Positions 22,501-37,100 of a DNA stretch of 64,000 bases are shown piece by piece (position 1 is the first letter of the stretch; each line of letters begins with the position of its first letter). Below the pieces are notes generated by a model. It did no database searches, was not told where the DNA came from, and worked only from the letters and a program-made list of their open reading frames with translations. The DNA is from Loxodes magnus (taxonomy: Eukaryota; Ciliophora; Karyorelictea; Loxodida; Loxodidae): assembly GCA_946699065.1 (NCBI GenBank), contig CAMPDV010001451.1, forward strand, positions 44,805-108,804. The letters are read 5' to 3'. A program made the translations under genes and the position numbers.

Positions 22501-24678
22501 TTCTAACAAATAATATTATTTATACAGTTTGATAGATATAAGATACTAATAACTTTAACATTTAAACTTAACTTTATTTTTATTTAATTAATTAAAAAAG
22601 GCGGGAAATTTATACACTATATTTAATAATAACATAGAATGGATTTCAAAATTAAAGAATTAGAAACTAAAAATATCTTAATTGTATTAAATTATAAACA
22701 TCTTTCTATAATTTAGTTCTTAAACAAGGCTTATTTAAAATAACTGCTAAGATATAGATAAATTTAAGTTTTATTATTTTAGCTTGTTAATAATATCTCT
22801 TTAGCCAAGTAATTATTACTAAAGCTATTTAATAGTAACTATACATATTAGAATAAATATCTTCCAATCTTTATGCATAGTTAATAAATACAATCGCAAA
22901 AATCTATTTTTTATTTACTCTTTATTATTTAATCTAGCTAAATTACTATTTCTTAAACCTTAATTGAATTTATACCTTTAACTTTATTAGCTTCCTCAAA
23001 TTTAAGGAGTGAGATTTTATTCTATTAATTCAAACTAAAGCTTTTTTGTCGCTTGATTGTTAGATTTAGCATTTTATAGAATAAATAGCCCTTATGTCTT
23101 ATTTTGAATTTTAGTACAAACAGAATTTCTGATCCAAGTTCTTTTTTAATGGAAACACATAATTTCAAATTATTGTATCAGTATTTTGGTTTAAGTTGTA
23201 TCTTCAACTTTATTATCTAACTATCTAAATGGTCTGAAGATACTGTGAGTTAAATGATAAACCTAGATATTTTTGTAAAGCATATGTTGAATCTTGTGAA
23301 CTTCTATTAAATTAAGTTCTTTTAAAATGCTCATTAGTATTTCCCTGTTATCTTTTAGTTGATACTTTTATTATGCTTAGACATTAAAAGACTCTCTACT
23401 TGAAATTTACTTAGATATTGTCTTAAGCTGACATTAATTTAATTATCTAAACCTTATTTCATTAATAATAAAAAGTTGGTAAAATAGAAGTATCAAAAGA
23501 CTGAAGAGATAGTTTCTGTTTCAGTTAGTTTGAAAGAGGTTGGAAAATATTTGAGTACTCCCTATATCGTTCCCCTTAAATCTAAAGTTGTTTACATATA
23601 AAATAGATTCTAAAAGGTGTTAGTTATTAAAATAGTGTCTAGTTAATTCCTAGGTTATATAAGTGATTTATTAATAAACTCTAAGAATGATTACTTGTTT
23701 AATATTCCAGTTACATCCTTAATTACTATCTTATTCTTAATATTGATTTAAGATATTTGATAATTACTTAATTTATATTTAAAGCTTAACTACTAAATCT
23801 AACTAACAATAGAGATATTTCTTAGTATTAATTAGTATTAATAATAAGGTAGATGATAAAGGTATATTTAAGTTAATTTTTACTAGATATGTTAGTTAAT
23901 AATGTTACTATATAACTAAATGATAGGAAAGTTAGATAAAGCTTAGATTAAATAATGGTTTATTGCTTTATTAATCTTTAGTATCTTTTACTTATTAACT
24001 ATACCTATTATTACTATTCTTTTACCTATCAAACTATTATTTATATATTACTTAGGAATCATTATAGATACTACAAAGTCAACCTCTATCACTATTATTA
24101 TATATTTCTAATCAAATACTTCTAAGTTACTTCCTCTAATCATATTCAAAACCCAAATATATCTCATACAAATTCAAACATCCACCAGTTTAGTAAGATG
24201 CTTAAATGCAACTTCAATCAGAGTTACCCAATTATGTCTTCAAAGATAAACTTTAACATTTTAAAACTTAAATAACTCCTTTAACTTCTCCATATAGTCA
24301 AGCTTTTTAAAATATAAAGCTAAATCAAGCCTAATTTTCCTTCCTAAAATACCTGAAATTATATCACTTTATTTTTATTTCAAGCAAAATAGCTAAAGAA
24401 CAATAAATTACTTGGCAGAATCTAAACACTAAAGATTTAATACATTGAAAAACTATTAGATGGCTAAGATACCTTAATTAAAAAATCCTATCAACCATCT
24501 ACAACCTAACTAAATAAAAAAGCTTCTAATTAATCATTATAACAGATACCTATATTACTAGAAGGATCAACGATATTGGATCAACCTTAGATTTATACCT
24601 ACTTTATCATATCTAAATTGTTAAAAAACTTAAGTTAAAATAAATTTTACCTGCTAAAGTCACAAATTTATAAGGACA
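22501..24678. other. Unassigned sequence inside copy A
   Basis: I could not choose between competing coding readings, e.g. plus strand 'KWSEDTVSQMINLDIFVKHM' around 23,225 and 'IVSVSVSLKEVGKYLSTPY' around 23,510. This stretch looks identical, with no indels, to 60,101-62,278 of copy B. It may hold one or more real genes. Confidence 0.4.
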
Positions 24679-25113
24679 ATGAAAAAATTCCAAGAGAAGA
24701 GCAAAGAAAGTATTGAGTGTGAATAATAAACTATGAAGTAGAAGGATAGCGATATTTAGATTCAGTTAAGAAATATCTTTATTATTAAAGAAATATAACC
24801 TGAAAACTAGGCAATGCATTTAAAGATGTATCTAAATTAGCAAAAATGTAATGAAAATTAAGACTATAAGAGATATTTTTAGAATTTTGAAAGTATATTG
24901 ATTAAAAAAGAAATTTAAAGCATCTAAATAAATTTAACTATGTTGACATCAAAGTCAGAATTCAAATTAAATTAAATTAAATTAAATTAAATTAAAAATC
25001 ACAGAAGAAATTATATATCTAGCTAGGCATAGAATTAGAATACAAAGAGGAAATAAAAATACATAAGCATATTTGCTATAAGATTTAATGTTAACTATGT
25101 TTTAGTTTAATGA
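24679..25113 (+). CDS. Small possible ORF, Gln and Lys-rich, copy A
   Basis: ATG at 24,679 (MKKFQEKSKESIECEQQTMK) runs 144 codons to TGA at 25,111. Composition is protein-like and there is a clear start, but most differences from copy B change the amino acid, and an AAATT pentamer array (24,964-24,996) has one unit fewer in copy B, changing the frame. That pattern fits a decaying or non-coding sequence better than a conserved gene. Confidence 0.25.
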
Positions 25114-27000
25114 TAATACTTTATAAATTTTGATTATACATAAGTATTGTATGCTTTATCTCAAGATATTTCTTACTAGCACTAGAGGATATTTTGATTT
25201 AGGACTTAACTATTAACATTAGCTATAAAATCTATTAAAACCAATTTGTGTCTTAGTGCATATCTATAACTTAGCTACCTTTAAATGTCTTTAACCTATT
25301 ACTACCTTCTCTATCTTAACTAACTTTTCTAAACTCTCATTATAAATCTATTTAATAATTCAAAAAAGCTTAAGATCAGATTCATTTAATCAACTGTAAG
25401 TAATATTTCAAAGCTATTTGTTAGGAGTGTAAAAGAAAAGATTGATTGAATATTTTTAAAAGTTCTAAAGATAGAAGTGAAGAATAATAATGCAATTAGT
25501 AGTTCCTAACTAAGCATATATTACTACTAAAGAGATTTAAGATGATAGTTAATAGCTAAGTTTTATTATGCTCTAAAATCTGCAATAAAAAGCTATTCTT
25601 AGATAATAGAAACTTTTAGATTTCTTTTATCTTAACAGATAATATGATTACAGCTCTATCAAAGGCTAATTTGCATTCTAAACAATCAGCATTCGATTCC
25701 TTTAGTGCATTAATATAGAAGAAAATACTTAGACACATTGGAAATACTAGTAGTATTGATGATAGTTGTTAGAACTTTATTTCAGAATAATAATTGAACA
25801 CAAAAGCCAGCTCTCATTTACAGATGGAATATATCTAATGATATAATGATGAAAGGTAAAATAAAACAGAAAGATAAAAATTAATAGTTTTATGTACTTA
25901 TAGACTATACCTAACAAGATGGAACTATTGACTCACTCAAATGCTTTAATGTAATAAGCATTGATCTAAAATATCAGACTAAAGCAGTTTGTATTAATTA
26001 AAATAAAGCTTTTCTTATTTTAGTACTAAATAGATATATTATAAGTATTTTACATTTAATTAATTATTAAAGCAAATCTATTGATTATCCTTTAATAACA
26101 TCAATCTACTTAAATAGATATTAAACTTTATTAATCTTTATTATTCTTATAATTAGCTCTTAAGTGTTAAGTCTAATTAATTACTTTTATAATAGTCACT
26201 TATTTAAATTGATATACCATGCTAAATTAAGCTTACTTAAGCTTATCATCTAAATGGTATAGTTGTAAATAGCTTGCAAATTACAATAGTTATACTTCTA
26301 TTAAAATTAGTTTTCTCTGTTAATAGCAAGCATTTCTATGATACTCACTATTAGTCTACTTATTATTTAGACTAACTACTTGTAGGTCTATTAGATATAT
26401 ATAATGTGATTACTTATAATTAAGATTATATCTTATTAACTACCTTCATAGGTTTAAAGTACTAAGCTTATTTTATTGTTACTTCTATATCATTTAAGTT
26501 AACTCTTCATTATACTCTTCAACTTCATTAAACTAAAGGATTGCTAATCTTATTTATAATTCACTCCTTTTACTTCATAATTTAACTTTAGTACACTGTT
26601 TGCTTCTAGAAGTTGAACAAACTATTTTAGTGTTATGCTTATAAAAGATAAAACTTAAACTGTTTTATGATATCAAGATAGCTAAGGTCTTCAATAGTAT
26701 TGGGCAATAATTTCTTAAAGGAAATATATAAAAGAGAAACTTTCCAAAATATTTAAAGGTATACTTAAAGATATTCAATAGACTATTACTTATAAAGCAG
26801 ATCGAAGAAAAGCTTAAATCATTAAGAAACAGGAATTAATATGCAACTATAGCCACAGAAATGTTAAATAGAATAAAATAATTTTAAAGGAATTAATAGT
26901 TATTTAATAAGTCTATTAGTAAAGTGGAAATTGTTTATATAATATATGATATTCTTAAATAAGCAAAATATAAAACTTCATTTAGTATATCATTTTACTT
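25114..27000. other. Unassigned sequence, partly coding-like
   Basis: On the plus strand, 26,600-27,060 reads well in one frame ('IEEKLKSLRNRNQYATIATE', 'MLNRIKQFQRNQQLFNKS'). Around 25,560-25,860 another plus-strand frame reads 'SIRFLQCINIEENTQTHWKY' then 'SQLSFTDGIYL'. No family recognised; the first part is duplicated at 62.7-64.0 kb. Confidence 0.35.
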
Positions 27001-28500
27001 AGACTAATTCTTAAATTTAAGCCCTAAATTATGTTCTGACATTATCTTTCCTTCAATCGACTTTTAATAGCATTATTTTAGATTCCTTTTATTATTTCGC
27101 TAATATTTCAAATTATCTTAGAGATATTTAAACCTTACTTTTTCTCTATCTGTTTGCTATTTTATCTAGTATTCTTCTTTTAGTTCTAGTACCTAGTATT
27201 ATGTTTAGCTCTTTTAAATAAAAGTCTTGCTTCTATATTAAATTAACTTTGTGAATAATCAACTGTTTCGCTTCTGATTTAATTTCTTAAGCTTAAAGTT
27301 CAGTTTCCTTATTTAAATTCCTAATACTTAAGCAGTCTTATTAGTATGGTCAATCTAAAGGCTAATTTATATGGAGCAAAATTTTGCAATGTTGCTTGTA
27401 ACTTATGCATATTTTTCCTTATATCAGTTTTCCACTCTAAGTAGCCAAGCCTTGTTTACTAACATTTGTTTCTTGTACTACTCCTTTAGCTACTATTCAG
27501 AAACTTGTATACAAAGAGATTTTTCTTCACACTAAATATATCTAAACAAAAAGTTGCTCTTAATTCTGGATAGGTGACATGAGCCTTTTTAAATCTCAAA
27601 TATGTTAGCCTAATAAATATCTCAACTTGAGATATTTTTCGGCAGAGTAATCTCCTAAAAAGAAACTTTATTAAGCAATCCTTTCCAAATCTTTCTCTTT
27701 CTTTTTCCTGTTTTATAACGTTAAACATTTCAACTTCTGTCATTGGTTTTACTGTGGATATTGGAACATCCAATTTTCTAACTTTTTCTTTTCTCTTTTA
27801 TTTAAGCATATTAGATAATATCCTGATACAATTCTATTGGTTTCATTCAAGTAGATACGGTGGAAGGATTCCTTCCTAAGCGCTTGCTAAACCTTAATAT
27901 CAGCTGATTTTTATTCTGCAAGCTTCTTTTCTCAGCTTAACCTTTTCCGTATAGTGTTCTTTATTGAAAAGTTTTGCTTCGATTCCTTTTAAGCTCTAAG
28001 CTTTTTCAGCTAAATCCTTGTGCAACCTAGCTCTCTTTTTTCTTACTTTTCTTCATGATAAAAGCATTTACCTTGAGTCTTCTGGAGTTCTTCTATATAC
28101 TCGTTTTAAGGTATTTATGATAATGCAGTTGTTAACCTCTTTTTCCTTTGCTTTGATTAACGGTAGTCATCAATCAATAAGTAGATGGCTAGTCTATCTT
28201 TGTAGTCTATAAACCCTAATCTATTGATTCTTCTTATATTATATTGGCTAAGATTATTTCCTTTAACGTCTATTTGTAGTTTATTCTCAATTTAGTAATT
28301 TTGTCAGTTTTGTAAGAAGGCAACTGATTTTTATGTTAAAGCTGTCTAAATGATACCTAATACCATTAGTCTACCGAAAAGAGCTTGCTTTGCTAAGAGG
28401 CAGCCTATTAAAGTATACTAGCTGATGTATCCATACTAAAGCTTTAAGTTTAAAGGCTTGATTCTATAATATTTTAGACTATTTATAGTGAAATCTGCTT
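27000..28500 (-). CDS. Coding-like tract, function unknown
   Basis: The plus strand is rich in T and C here, so the coding strand is more likely minus. One minus-strand frame stays protein-like for about 450 codons ('RLGFIDYKDRLAIYLLIDDY', 'RKESFHRIYLNETNRIV', 'DFYLKELNIILGTRTKRRIL'). Plus-strand readings with hydrophobic segments ('LALFFLTFLHDK') are the likely shadow, but I cannot exclude a multi-pass membrane protein on that strand. No family recognised; no second copy is available for comparison because the window ends. Confidence 0.35.
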
Positions 28501-28619
28501 AATGAAAGCTCTTTCTTTAGTTTAGCTGCTAATTGTAAGTTTCTTTTCTCCTTTTTATTATTAATTACCTTCTATATTTTTACTATACAACTTAGGTATT
28601 TAAAACTAACACTATTAAA

Positions 28620-29640
28620 CTTAAAATAGCTTAATAATAGAAAGATAAAAGATACCATTATAGGTCAGGGGAGAAACAACTAAGTCTTGAGCAGTCCTAA
28701 TATAGGAGTTACTAGCATTATATAGAATATAGCTTAGAAACTTAGTAAACTTAATGCAAGCTAAATTGCTAGTCTCTAAGAATTTTATCCCTAATCAGCA
28801 TAAAAAAGCTTTTACTAAATATTTAGTAAGCAAATTTCTAACAATATACCTACTTACTTATAACAGAAGGCCTCATTAAGTTATAATAACTTTGGAGATA
28901 AGAATAATTCAGTTAAAGGTAATTTAAGCAAGTTTAAGTCAAAAAAATAATAGTAGCAGACAATTAGAGCTAGTTAAGATACTTTTAGTGAGCTTAGTCA
29001 TTAATAGTAAAAGATACCAGAAAGAAGTTTAATTTTTTAGCTCTCCTTAAGCGTTGAGATTATAAGAATCTAAAGGAAAAATAACTGAGAAGTTTCCCAA
29101 ATTTACTACTGTCTAAATCCAAAAGAAGTATAAGTAATCTTTAGCTTTAACTTAAAAAAGATGAAAATTCTTCGAGAGGGAACAGTAGAATCTTAGTTAC
29201 TTTAAGCTAATCTACCTAGATTTGCCTTTTATATAGCTAACCTGCTCATAACTACATTCATTTATGAAATTCAATGACTAATTAAGGATCTAATGATTAA
29301 GCATACTAAGTATCAATAACTTGATATCTTATCTACTTTTGATCCAAAAGAGCTAAAAAATATAAAATGAAACACGCAATTCAGCAGAATTATCTGAGAC
29401 TTAAAATGGGCAATCTTAGCTTTTATTCCTTTAGAAGATAAGAAAAATGTCTAAGTATTAGTTCAAAGAGAAAGGGTAGTAAAATAGGTGAATTTAAGAT
29501 ATACAATTAATAAAGAATAATCCTTTTAGTAATTAATAAAGAAAAGCAGGGTAACATCTAATTCTGGTAAAAAGTTAATTCCTAAGTACCCATTTTTAGA
29601 TATTAGTAAGAGATTAAGATAAGCTAATCTTTTCTTTATC
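28620..29640 (+). CDS. Coding-like tract, function unknown
   Basis: A single plus-strand frame is strongly protein-like for about 330 codons: 'KLSKLNASQIASLQEFYPQS', 'MKILREGTVESQLLQANLP', 'LDILSTFDPKELKNIKWN', 'FIPLEDKKNVQVLVQRERVV'. Trp appears from both TGA and TGG. The start is not defined; an ATG at 29,161 is in frame but internal to the good region. A minus-strand reading beginning MEKPKKEEAKDEKKEG at 29,709 also looks like a real N-terminus and would overlap the end. No family is recognised. Confidence 0.35.
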
Positions 29641-29719
29641 TCATAATTTTTCTTTAATTACTCCTTCTTTCTTCTCATCTTTAGCTTCTTCCTTTTTTGG
29701 TTTCTCCATTTCTAGAATC

Positions 29720-31100
29720 TCAAGGTTTGTTATTTTAACTTGTTGTGAAATATTTAGATTTATAAGTGTAAATAGTGGAATTGAAAGCTCGAGAGTTGCT
29801 ATATTGTTGATGGTATAGTATGGCGTATAAATGTAAATATGATAGTAATATAGGTTTGATTTGGTTAAGCAATAAGAGATAAAATAAGTAAAGAATTGAA
29901 GTAAGTGTATATTGGTTATATGATAAGGATGTAGAATAGTTGATTAATATAAGTAAAATGAAATATAATATAGATAAATTAAAGGATTAAGTAGTTAATG
30001 TATATTATATATCATCTTTATTTTCAAATCCTTATATTATAATCATGGATCTCAGATTTTATTTCCCTTCTACATCATTCTTTTAATCAAATCTAAACTC
30101 TTGGCTTTAAGAAAATAATGCCAATCCAAGATACACACTTGAATGACGAATAATACAATTCCTGATTGACTAAAATTATTTAACCTAGGAAAGCGTAAAT
30201 AAATAGATTCTTACAAGATTTATAGAAAATAGCTATATGCAAGGAACCTTAAAAGCTTTAAACTAAAAATACAAATAGAAATCTAAGAATGCATAAATCT
30301 AATACGAAAGAGATATTTTTGATTAAATACAGCTAAACCAACAAAAATATAATACTGAGCAAAGCTAAATCAAATAGTCACAAAAGCTAAATCAAACAAT
30401 CTTATTTCACTAAAACCTTTTAGTTTTAAAATCAAACTTAGTTTTATAAAACTTCGTTTAATAGACTTAAGCTTAAATTTATTAGTCACCCTAACTTAAA
30501 AAAAATTAATACCTATAAAAAAAGAAATTAGACTAGCTTAATAACTGGTATAAAATATAAGAAAATATCATAAAAGAAAAATCAAACTTTTCAGTTTTCG
30601 TAATGAAATAGACAGAAGTTATAGATAAAGATTTGATTGGATAATTTATAAAAATAAGAGAAAGCCATTTAACTTAGAAATTAAACCAACTCTTAGTATA
30701 AGAAGATTTGTAAAAGCAATTGTTATAACTATTAAAGTGAGATTTTGGTTTTATCTAAGCTTTGCACATTTTAATTCTTAAAGACTATATGATCTTAAGT
30801 TGCTAGGAAATATCTTAATAGTGAGGAAAAATAAGTTATATCGACTGTTTTGATAATCAATAAATAATCTAAGCTATTCAGTAAAGAGAAATTTAATGAA
30901 TGAAGTAAGTAACAATAGCAGGCTTAGTTTAAAATAATGAAGCCATTATTAATGAAAGTGCATATCTCTTTGACAACTAATAAATACTATACTCTATTTC
31001 TCTTAAATAATTTATAATAGCATCTTTTCTTAATTTCTAATTAGATTAATTTTAAAATTTAGCTTTATAGGCAAAAAGATAAGATTAAGAAGATGATTAA
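29720..31100. other. Intergenic region upstream of the kinase-MORN gene
   Basis: No gene motif. 30,340-30,400 contains two close copies of AAAGCTAAATCAAA. The promoter of the kinase gene should be in the last few hundred bases, but no element is recognisable. Confidence 0.5.
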
Positions 31101-34100
31101 ATGCAACTAAGTTTATAAAAAATAGAAGTATGAAAAAAGAATAGTTAAGTAGTTAAATTAGAGTTTGAGTAAAAGCTATAGTAGGAACAGAGAGTTTATT
31201 ACTACTATCAAACACCATTTGACTTTGAAGATTATACGGATTTAAACTCTGAAGATATTTAATCGGAAGTGAAAAGCAAATATTCAGTTTATTAGGTTAT
31301 AGAAAAAATATATAGATGTCATGAATAGCATTTGTTTTGAAGTGAATAAATTCTAAGAATTTGTGAGTATAAAGATTTAAGAAATAAAATTTAGCATTTT
31401 TATGGAATTTCTATTGATGCTTGCTAAAGTAATGTCTTATTCTTCATATTAAATTAAAGCGAAAGTAATAAAACATAATATGACAGAGTTAAAGAAGAAA
31501 ATTGAATAGATCAATTAAATTAAATAAAGCAAGACTAAAACTAAATAGAGCTATTAACAACTTTACTTTTGGAAGGCTATGACTTTAAAAAAATAATATG
31601 GTCATTTACCATTCAAAAATATACAAAAATAAAGCCTATCGAATGACTTAAAAATATTTCTAACGAACGACAACTAAATTTAAAAGAAAACTAATAAATC
31701 TTAGAATTAATATAGAATAACTAGTAAAGCTAACTGGAAAATATAATAACTAAGAAGTATTTTATTAAGCAATAGTAATACAATTTGATATAAAGCATTT
31801 ACATATTAAGTAACGATACTCTATTATATACCATTTCATTTTGGGGATTTCTTATTCTTAATTTTTATTGCCATACTTAATAAAAATCTCTTAGGTTTAA
31901 TATAGCAAGTAGATTGAATAGACTGTAATAGAGCTTTACCATGGAAGATGTTTTAAGTATCTGCATTTAATAGAATCTTAGCTAAATACAGTTATCGTAA
32001 AATTAAAACCTAATACTCTACTAAAACTTTACTTAAATGGAATTACAAGTTAATCAAAAGCCAGAATGCTATGACTATTGGAGAGATGAACTTGTACAAT
32101 GCTATTAAAGAGATTAGACTTCAGATATAAACTTAGTGTTGTATTTACAAAGCGAATAAATATATCAATCAGCTAAGCAAAGATAGAAAGCTTAAATAAA
32201 TGCTTCATAGACTAATTAAAATGAATTAGAAGCAGAATTTTATAACATCTTATAATACAGACTTTGGCTAAAAATTTAAGTCTTCAAGTAAAATTAAAAT
32301 ATTATCAAACTAGCACTAGAAGAAGAAATCTAAAAGTCTTAAAACTAAATTAATGAAAGCTTTTACTAAAATATACTGAGCAATGTTATTGAAAGGATAG
32401 AAATAAATTAGCCTATTAAACAACTGGAAGGTGAAAAAATATAACTAGCTTAAGAGTTTTTATTTGCTTTTTAAGAAATTAATTAAGCTTTAAAAAAGAA
32501 ATCTTAAGAATAGAAGTAAGCAACCTTATTTAAGAAAAACCAATCAATAATAAAAGTCTATTAATTACTAAATGATATAATCCACTATAATTCATAAGCA
32601 TAGGAATAGGAACTATAAATGACTAATTTTGAGATGGCTTTAAGTGATCTAACTAGCAAGCATTTTGAAGATTCATTAATTTAATTTGCAATTACTTAGA
32701 TATTCATGACTAATGCATAATAGCCCTCAACATTTGGCTTTTAAATATTTAAGAAAGTAAAAGAAGAAAGAAATTGGGAATATTTTTTAAGAATGTCCAA
32801 CAAAGAGATTATTTAACTATGTGAAGAGAATCTTTAAAGCTTGAAAGAAATTAATAAATTTCCTCAAAATCCTAATTTATTTTAAGCTTTATAAACCGTT
32901 TTTGAACTATTTTTTTATAATATTAAAGACTTATCAAAACTGATGTTTGCTTTAGATAAGTTATATAGTTTTAAATATAAATAGAATGAGACGTAAGGAA
33001 TAGCCTAATAATAAATAAATGATGGAGAAGCATTTTTGGAAGGATTGAAAGCAGCTTTGAAAGAAAACAAGAAAACTGTTGATTATCTTTTTTTCATTGA
33101 TGACTAATAATTTTTGTACTGGATATAAATAGATTAGAAAAATAGAAGACTAATATCACCTTTCCTTTTAGGATAAAATAATAACTAAATTCTATTTTAA
33201 CTCTAAGAAGAAAAGGATTTCAAATGAAAAAATATAATTATTTAGTTTCATAATATGAAATAAGATAAGTTTAGTAAACTAAATGCCTTAGGGTCTCTTC
33301 TGAACATTTCACATGAAGTTTATTTTAGTAAATTCCAAAAAAAATAAAACAATGATTTATGAAACTTTCAGCGTAAATTTCCTGGCTATTGACTACTTGA
33401 AAAAATTTATGTAAATAAAACAGGAGATGTTATAATAATAAAGGCTGAGAATATGTGGAGCTAAGCAAGGATAATAAAAATAGTAAAGTAAAATGTAAAA
33501 CATTTAGAGTAAATAATACTTAAGTTATGAACTAGAAAATAGCTATATACCAAATATTGTTGTGAAATATATAAATATGATATCAACACTCTAGACAATG
33601 TTGCTTGGAGTTTAATGGAGTATTATGGAAAAGGAAATTTATAAAATTTAATATAGAGTAGAAAAGGTTAGTACTTTGATTTTATTAGACTAATCTAATT
33701 TGCTGAATTCTTAATAGAAGGCTTTGCTTTTCTTTAAGATATGGAAATATATCATTCAGACATAAAGCCTTCCAATATCTTTGTTGATGATAATGAGAAT
33801 CTTAAAATCGCTGATTTTGATTTTTCAGTTTCATAGAAGTAGATTTATCCATAGAAAGAGTTTGCATATACAGAAGGATACTAATCTCCACAAATAGTTT
33901 AAAACTAGTAATACAATCCTTATAAATCAGATGCTTTTTCATTAGGAATTACTCTACTTGAAGTAGCTACTTTATAAAATCAATAGCATCTGTAATTAAA
34001 CCGGCAATAAAGAACGGAGAAGGAGCTCCTTAAATTAATAGCAGATAAAATCTCACATTATTAACGTTATCAATAGTTTAAAAACTTATAGCAACTTCTA

Positions 34101-37100
34101 TTTACTATGCTTTAGTGAGATGAAGACCAAAGATGTGATTTTAAGGAATTAAAAGATAAAAAACTAAGAAATCTAGCTATAAATCAACATTCTTCAGAAG
34201 TATAGATACCATATCATTAGTCTTAGATACTTCAATAATTACCAGTAAACGAAAGTGAAATTATTATTTAAAGCCAACATTAGACTTAAATAACATCTTC
34301 TGCTTAAAAACAAAATGATCAAAATTAATTTTCTTATGCAGCTAAAACAGGTTCTTACGATAAACAAATGACCTAGCAATAGAAAACTTAGACATAGACT
34401 AAAATGGATAATACATAACTAGAAGATAATCTTAATAAGTAAAATAACTATTCCAAGTAGGATAAACTTAACTCAATTTAAATTTAGAATGAAACAAATC
34501 AGTCTAAAGGCTCTTCAGGAATCATTAAATCTGGCTCAATTTCTAAATAAGATGAATGTAGTTAGCCTTCTGTAATTATAGCCAGCTTAAAATCTTAGTA
34601 AGCAGATGCCAACATATAAGAGTTCTTTTTCAGATATTAAGCATCTTAGTCAATAAAGTTACTTTCTTGGTTTTCAAAATCTTATAAATAAACTTTTATG
34701 CTTTAACTAGATGAAAATGAAAAATAGCAAATAAAAAAGCTAGCAAGATAAGAAATCATGCCTTACATGGAATTGAACTAAATTGAATAGAAATACTAAA
34801 ATAATGCTTACTTAATTGTTATTATGTAATAAGAGCTGTTTACTCACTTGAATGTTAAATACTTAATACATTAATAAGTTAATAATAGCAATAAGACTTA
34901 TATAGGATAAGTCAATGATTAATTATTTCCAGATGGCTTTGGAAGATTATTATAGAATTAATTATACTACGAGGGAGAGTTCAAAAACGGATTAAAACAT
35001 TAGAACGGAATTTTAATAAATCTAAAAGAAAAAATAATTGAGAAGGCTTATTTTTAGAATGATAGGAAAATATCTTCGTAAATAATTTGAAAAAGTGACT
35101 TAATTTAGTAGAGTTTAGCCTAAGAAAGCATTACAAACTAACTTTAAAGTTAGTTATAAGACTAGCATTTAAAAGAAATGATAGTTAAGATATCATAAAT
35201 TATAAAAAGCATTTAAGTTATAAATTAAGAAAGTTAATATTCAGTTATTCAAAAAGAAGAGTATATAACTTATGAAGGATAAATCGATAAGAACTTTAAT
35301 TTTCATGGATATGGAATCATTCTTTATTAAAAAGATAAATTTTGCTTTATAGGACGTTTTGCTTGTGGAAAAAAACATGGAAAAGGAATTGTTTTCGATC
35401 TGAAATAGTAAGAATGTTATTTGTCAATTTATAACTACGATCTCATTCAAGTAAAACTACCTACAAAAGTATTGAAGTAAAATTTAAACGAATTGTCTAA
35501 TTTTAGTGAAAGTATCTGGTTTAAATGAATCTTTATTCCTTATAAAAAGTATTAAAAGTAGACTAATAATAGCTAATTAAAGTATCCTACTAGCATAGAG
35601 TAGATAAAGTTTAGCTTGCAAATATATAAAGATGAACTAATTTAGATATTAATTAGAAATATAAAAGGGATCTATTTTACAAACTTTAATAGCAGTTCTT
35701 AGCTATAAACTCCTTTCCTTGTATAACATCAGTTTTGAAAGCTAATGTTTAATAACCTCTTATAAGAGAAAATTAAATAGAATAAAGAGGAAATGGATTA
35801 AATAGTAAAGATTAAGGAATCTTGTCTAGCTTCTTATAATAAAGAGAACAGATTAGAGCGCTTATATATCTTCAAACTTAATTTACTTAATCAAGTCATT
35901 TAAAGGGAATTTAATTACTATAACTGATTAAATCATTTTTATCTATATTTCGAAAGTTGGCATGATTGAGAAGTTTATTAGTTTGAAGTTAAAGATATAT
36001 ATTATGGAAAATATTTACAAAATATGAAGCATGGATTTGGAACTTATTATTATGCCTAAGGCGATATTTATGAAGGAGAATGACTCTTTAATAAAAAGCA
36101 TGGAAAAGGAAAGTTCAAATATATTAATGGATCAGAATACGATGGCTAGTATGTAGAAGATAAACGATAAGGAAAAGGAAGGTGCCAATTAGTTAATGGA
36201 AACATTTATGAAGGAGATTGATATAATGATTAACGAACTGGCTATGGAATATTTAATTATAAAGATGGATCTAAATACGAAGGAAATTTTGTCAATAATT
36301 TAAAATAAGGAAAAGGAATTTGCTATTTTTTGCATGGCGACTAATACGAAGGTGATTGATATTAAGATTAGTAGCATGGAATAGGAATATTTAGGTATGG
36401 AGACTAAAGTACATATGAAGGATAGTTTGAGTAAAGTAAAAAGCATGGATAAGGAAAATACATATTTAAAGATGGAACCATCTATAAGGGTTAATTCTAG
36501 AAGAATGTTAGATAAGGTTATGGAATTTGCAAATACTAAGATGGACGAAGTTATTAAGGAAATTGATTCAATGATGTAAAGCATGGGTAAGGTGTTTTAA
36601 GATATAATGACGGAAGTTTGTATAAAGGTAATTTTGAAAAAAATAGAATTAAAGGTTATGGAATTTGTTTCTATAGTGATGGAAATTAATATGAAGGAGA
36701 ATGAAAAAATGATTTAAGAGATGGATATGGAATTCTAAGATATTTTGATGGAACTATATATAAAGGATAATTTGAATAAAATATTAGATAAGGTAAAGGA
36801 ACTTGTAGCTTTGTAAAGAAAGGAAGATATGAAGGCGATTGGTATTAAAATAAAATACATGGATAAGGAAAGTTTTATTTCAAGGATGGAAATGTTTATG
36901 AAGGTTAATTTGTAGAAAATTTTATGTAAGGAAAAGGAATTTTTTATTACTAAGATGGTAAAATATATGAAGGATATTGAATAAAAGGTTAATAATAAGG
37001 AAAATGTATTTTAAGATATTTGGATGGAAGTAAATACGAAGGCGATTGAAGTTTTGGCAAAAAAAATGGATATGGTGTCTTATAATTTATAAATGACGAC

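Larger units (their letters stand above)
15292..26411. repeat. Large direct duplication, copy A (11.1 kb)
   Basis: Matches 52,924-64,000 in the same orientation. The coordinate offset is 37,632 at the left edge, 37,600 from about 17.8 to 19.9 kb and again at 22.2-24.6 kb, and 37,589 at the window end, so only small indels separate the copies. Contents: 1.4-kb repeat, two LINE ORF1 relics, the RING-Kelch gene, and unassigned sequence. How far copy A continues to the right cannot be told because copy B is cut off. Confidence 0.95.

Noticed and set aside
28018-28212. Hydrophobic plus-strand open stretch suggesting a membrane protein
   Set aside because: Base composition points to the minus strand as coding; with every frame open, hydrophobic readings of T-rich strands are expected by chance. 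Kept only as an alternative in the feature note.
26480-29700. Tyrosine recombinase on the minus strand
   Set aside because: A short Leu and Arg-rich block resembled box I, but in a frame that is probably not the real one, and the His and Tyr boxes were not found.
36300-36584. Standard-code open stretches on both strands inside the MORN array
   Set aside because: They are shadows; the true frame runs through them with TAA, TAG and TGA as sense codons and gives MORN repeats.
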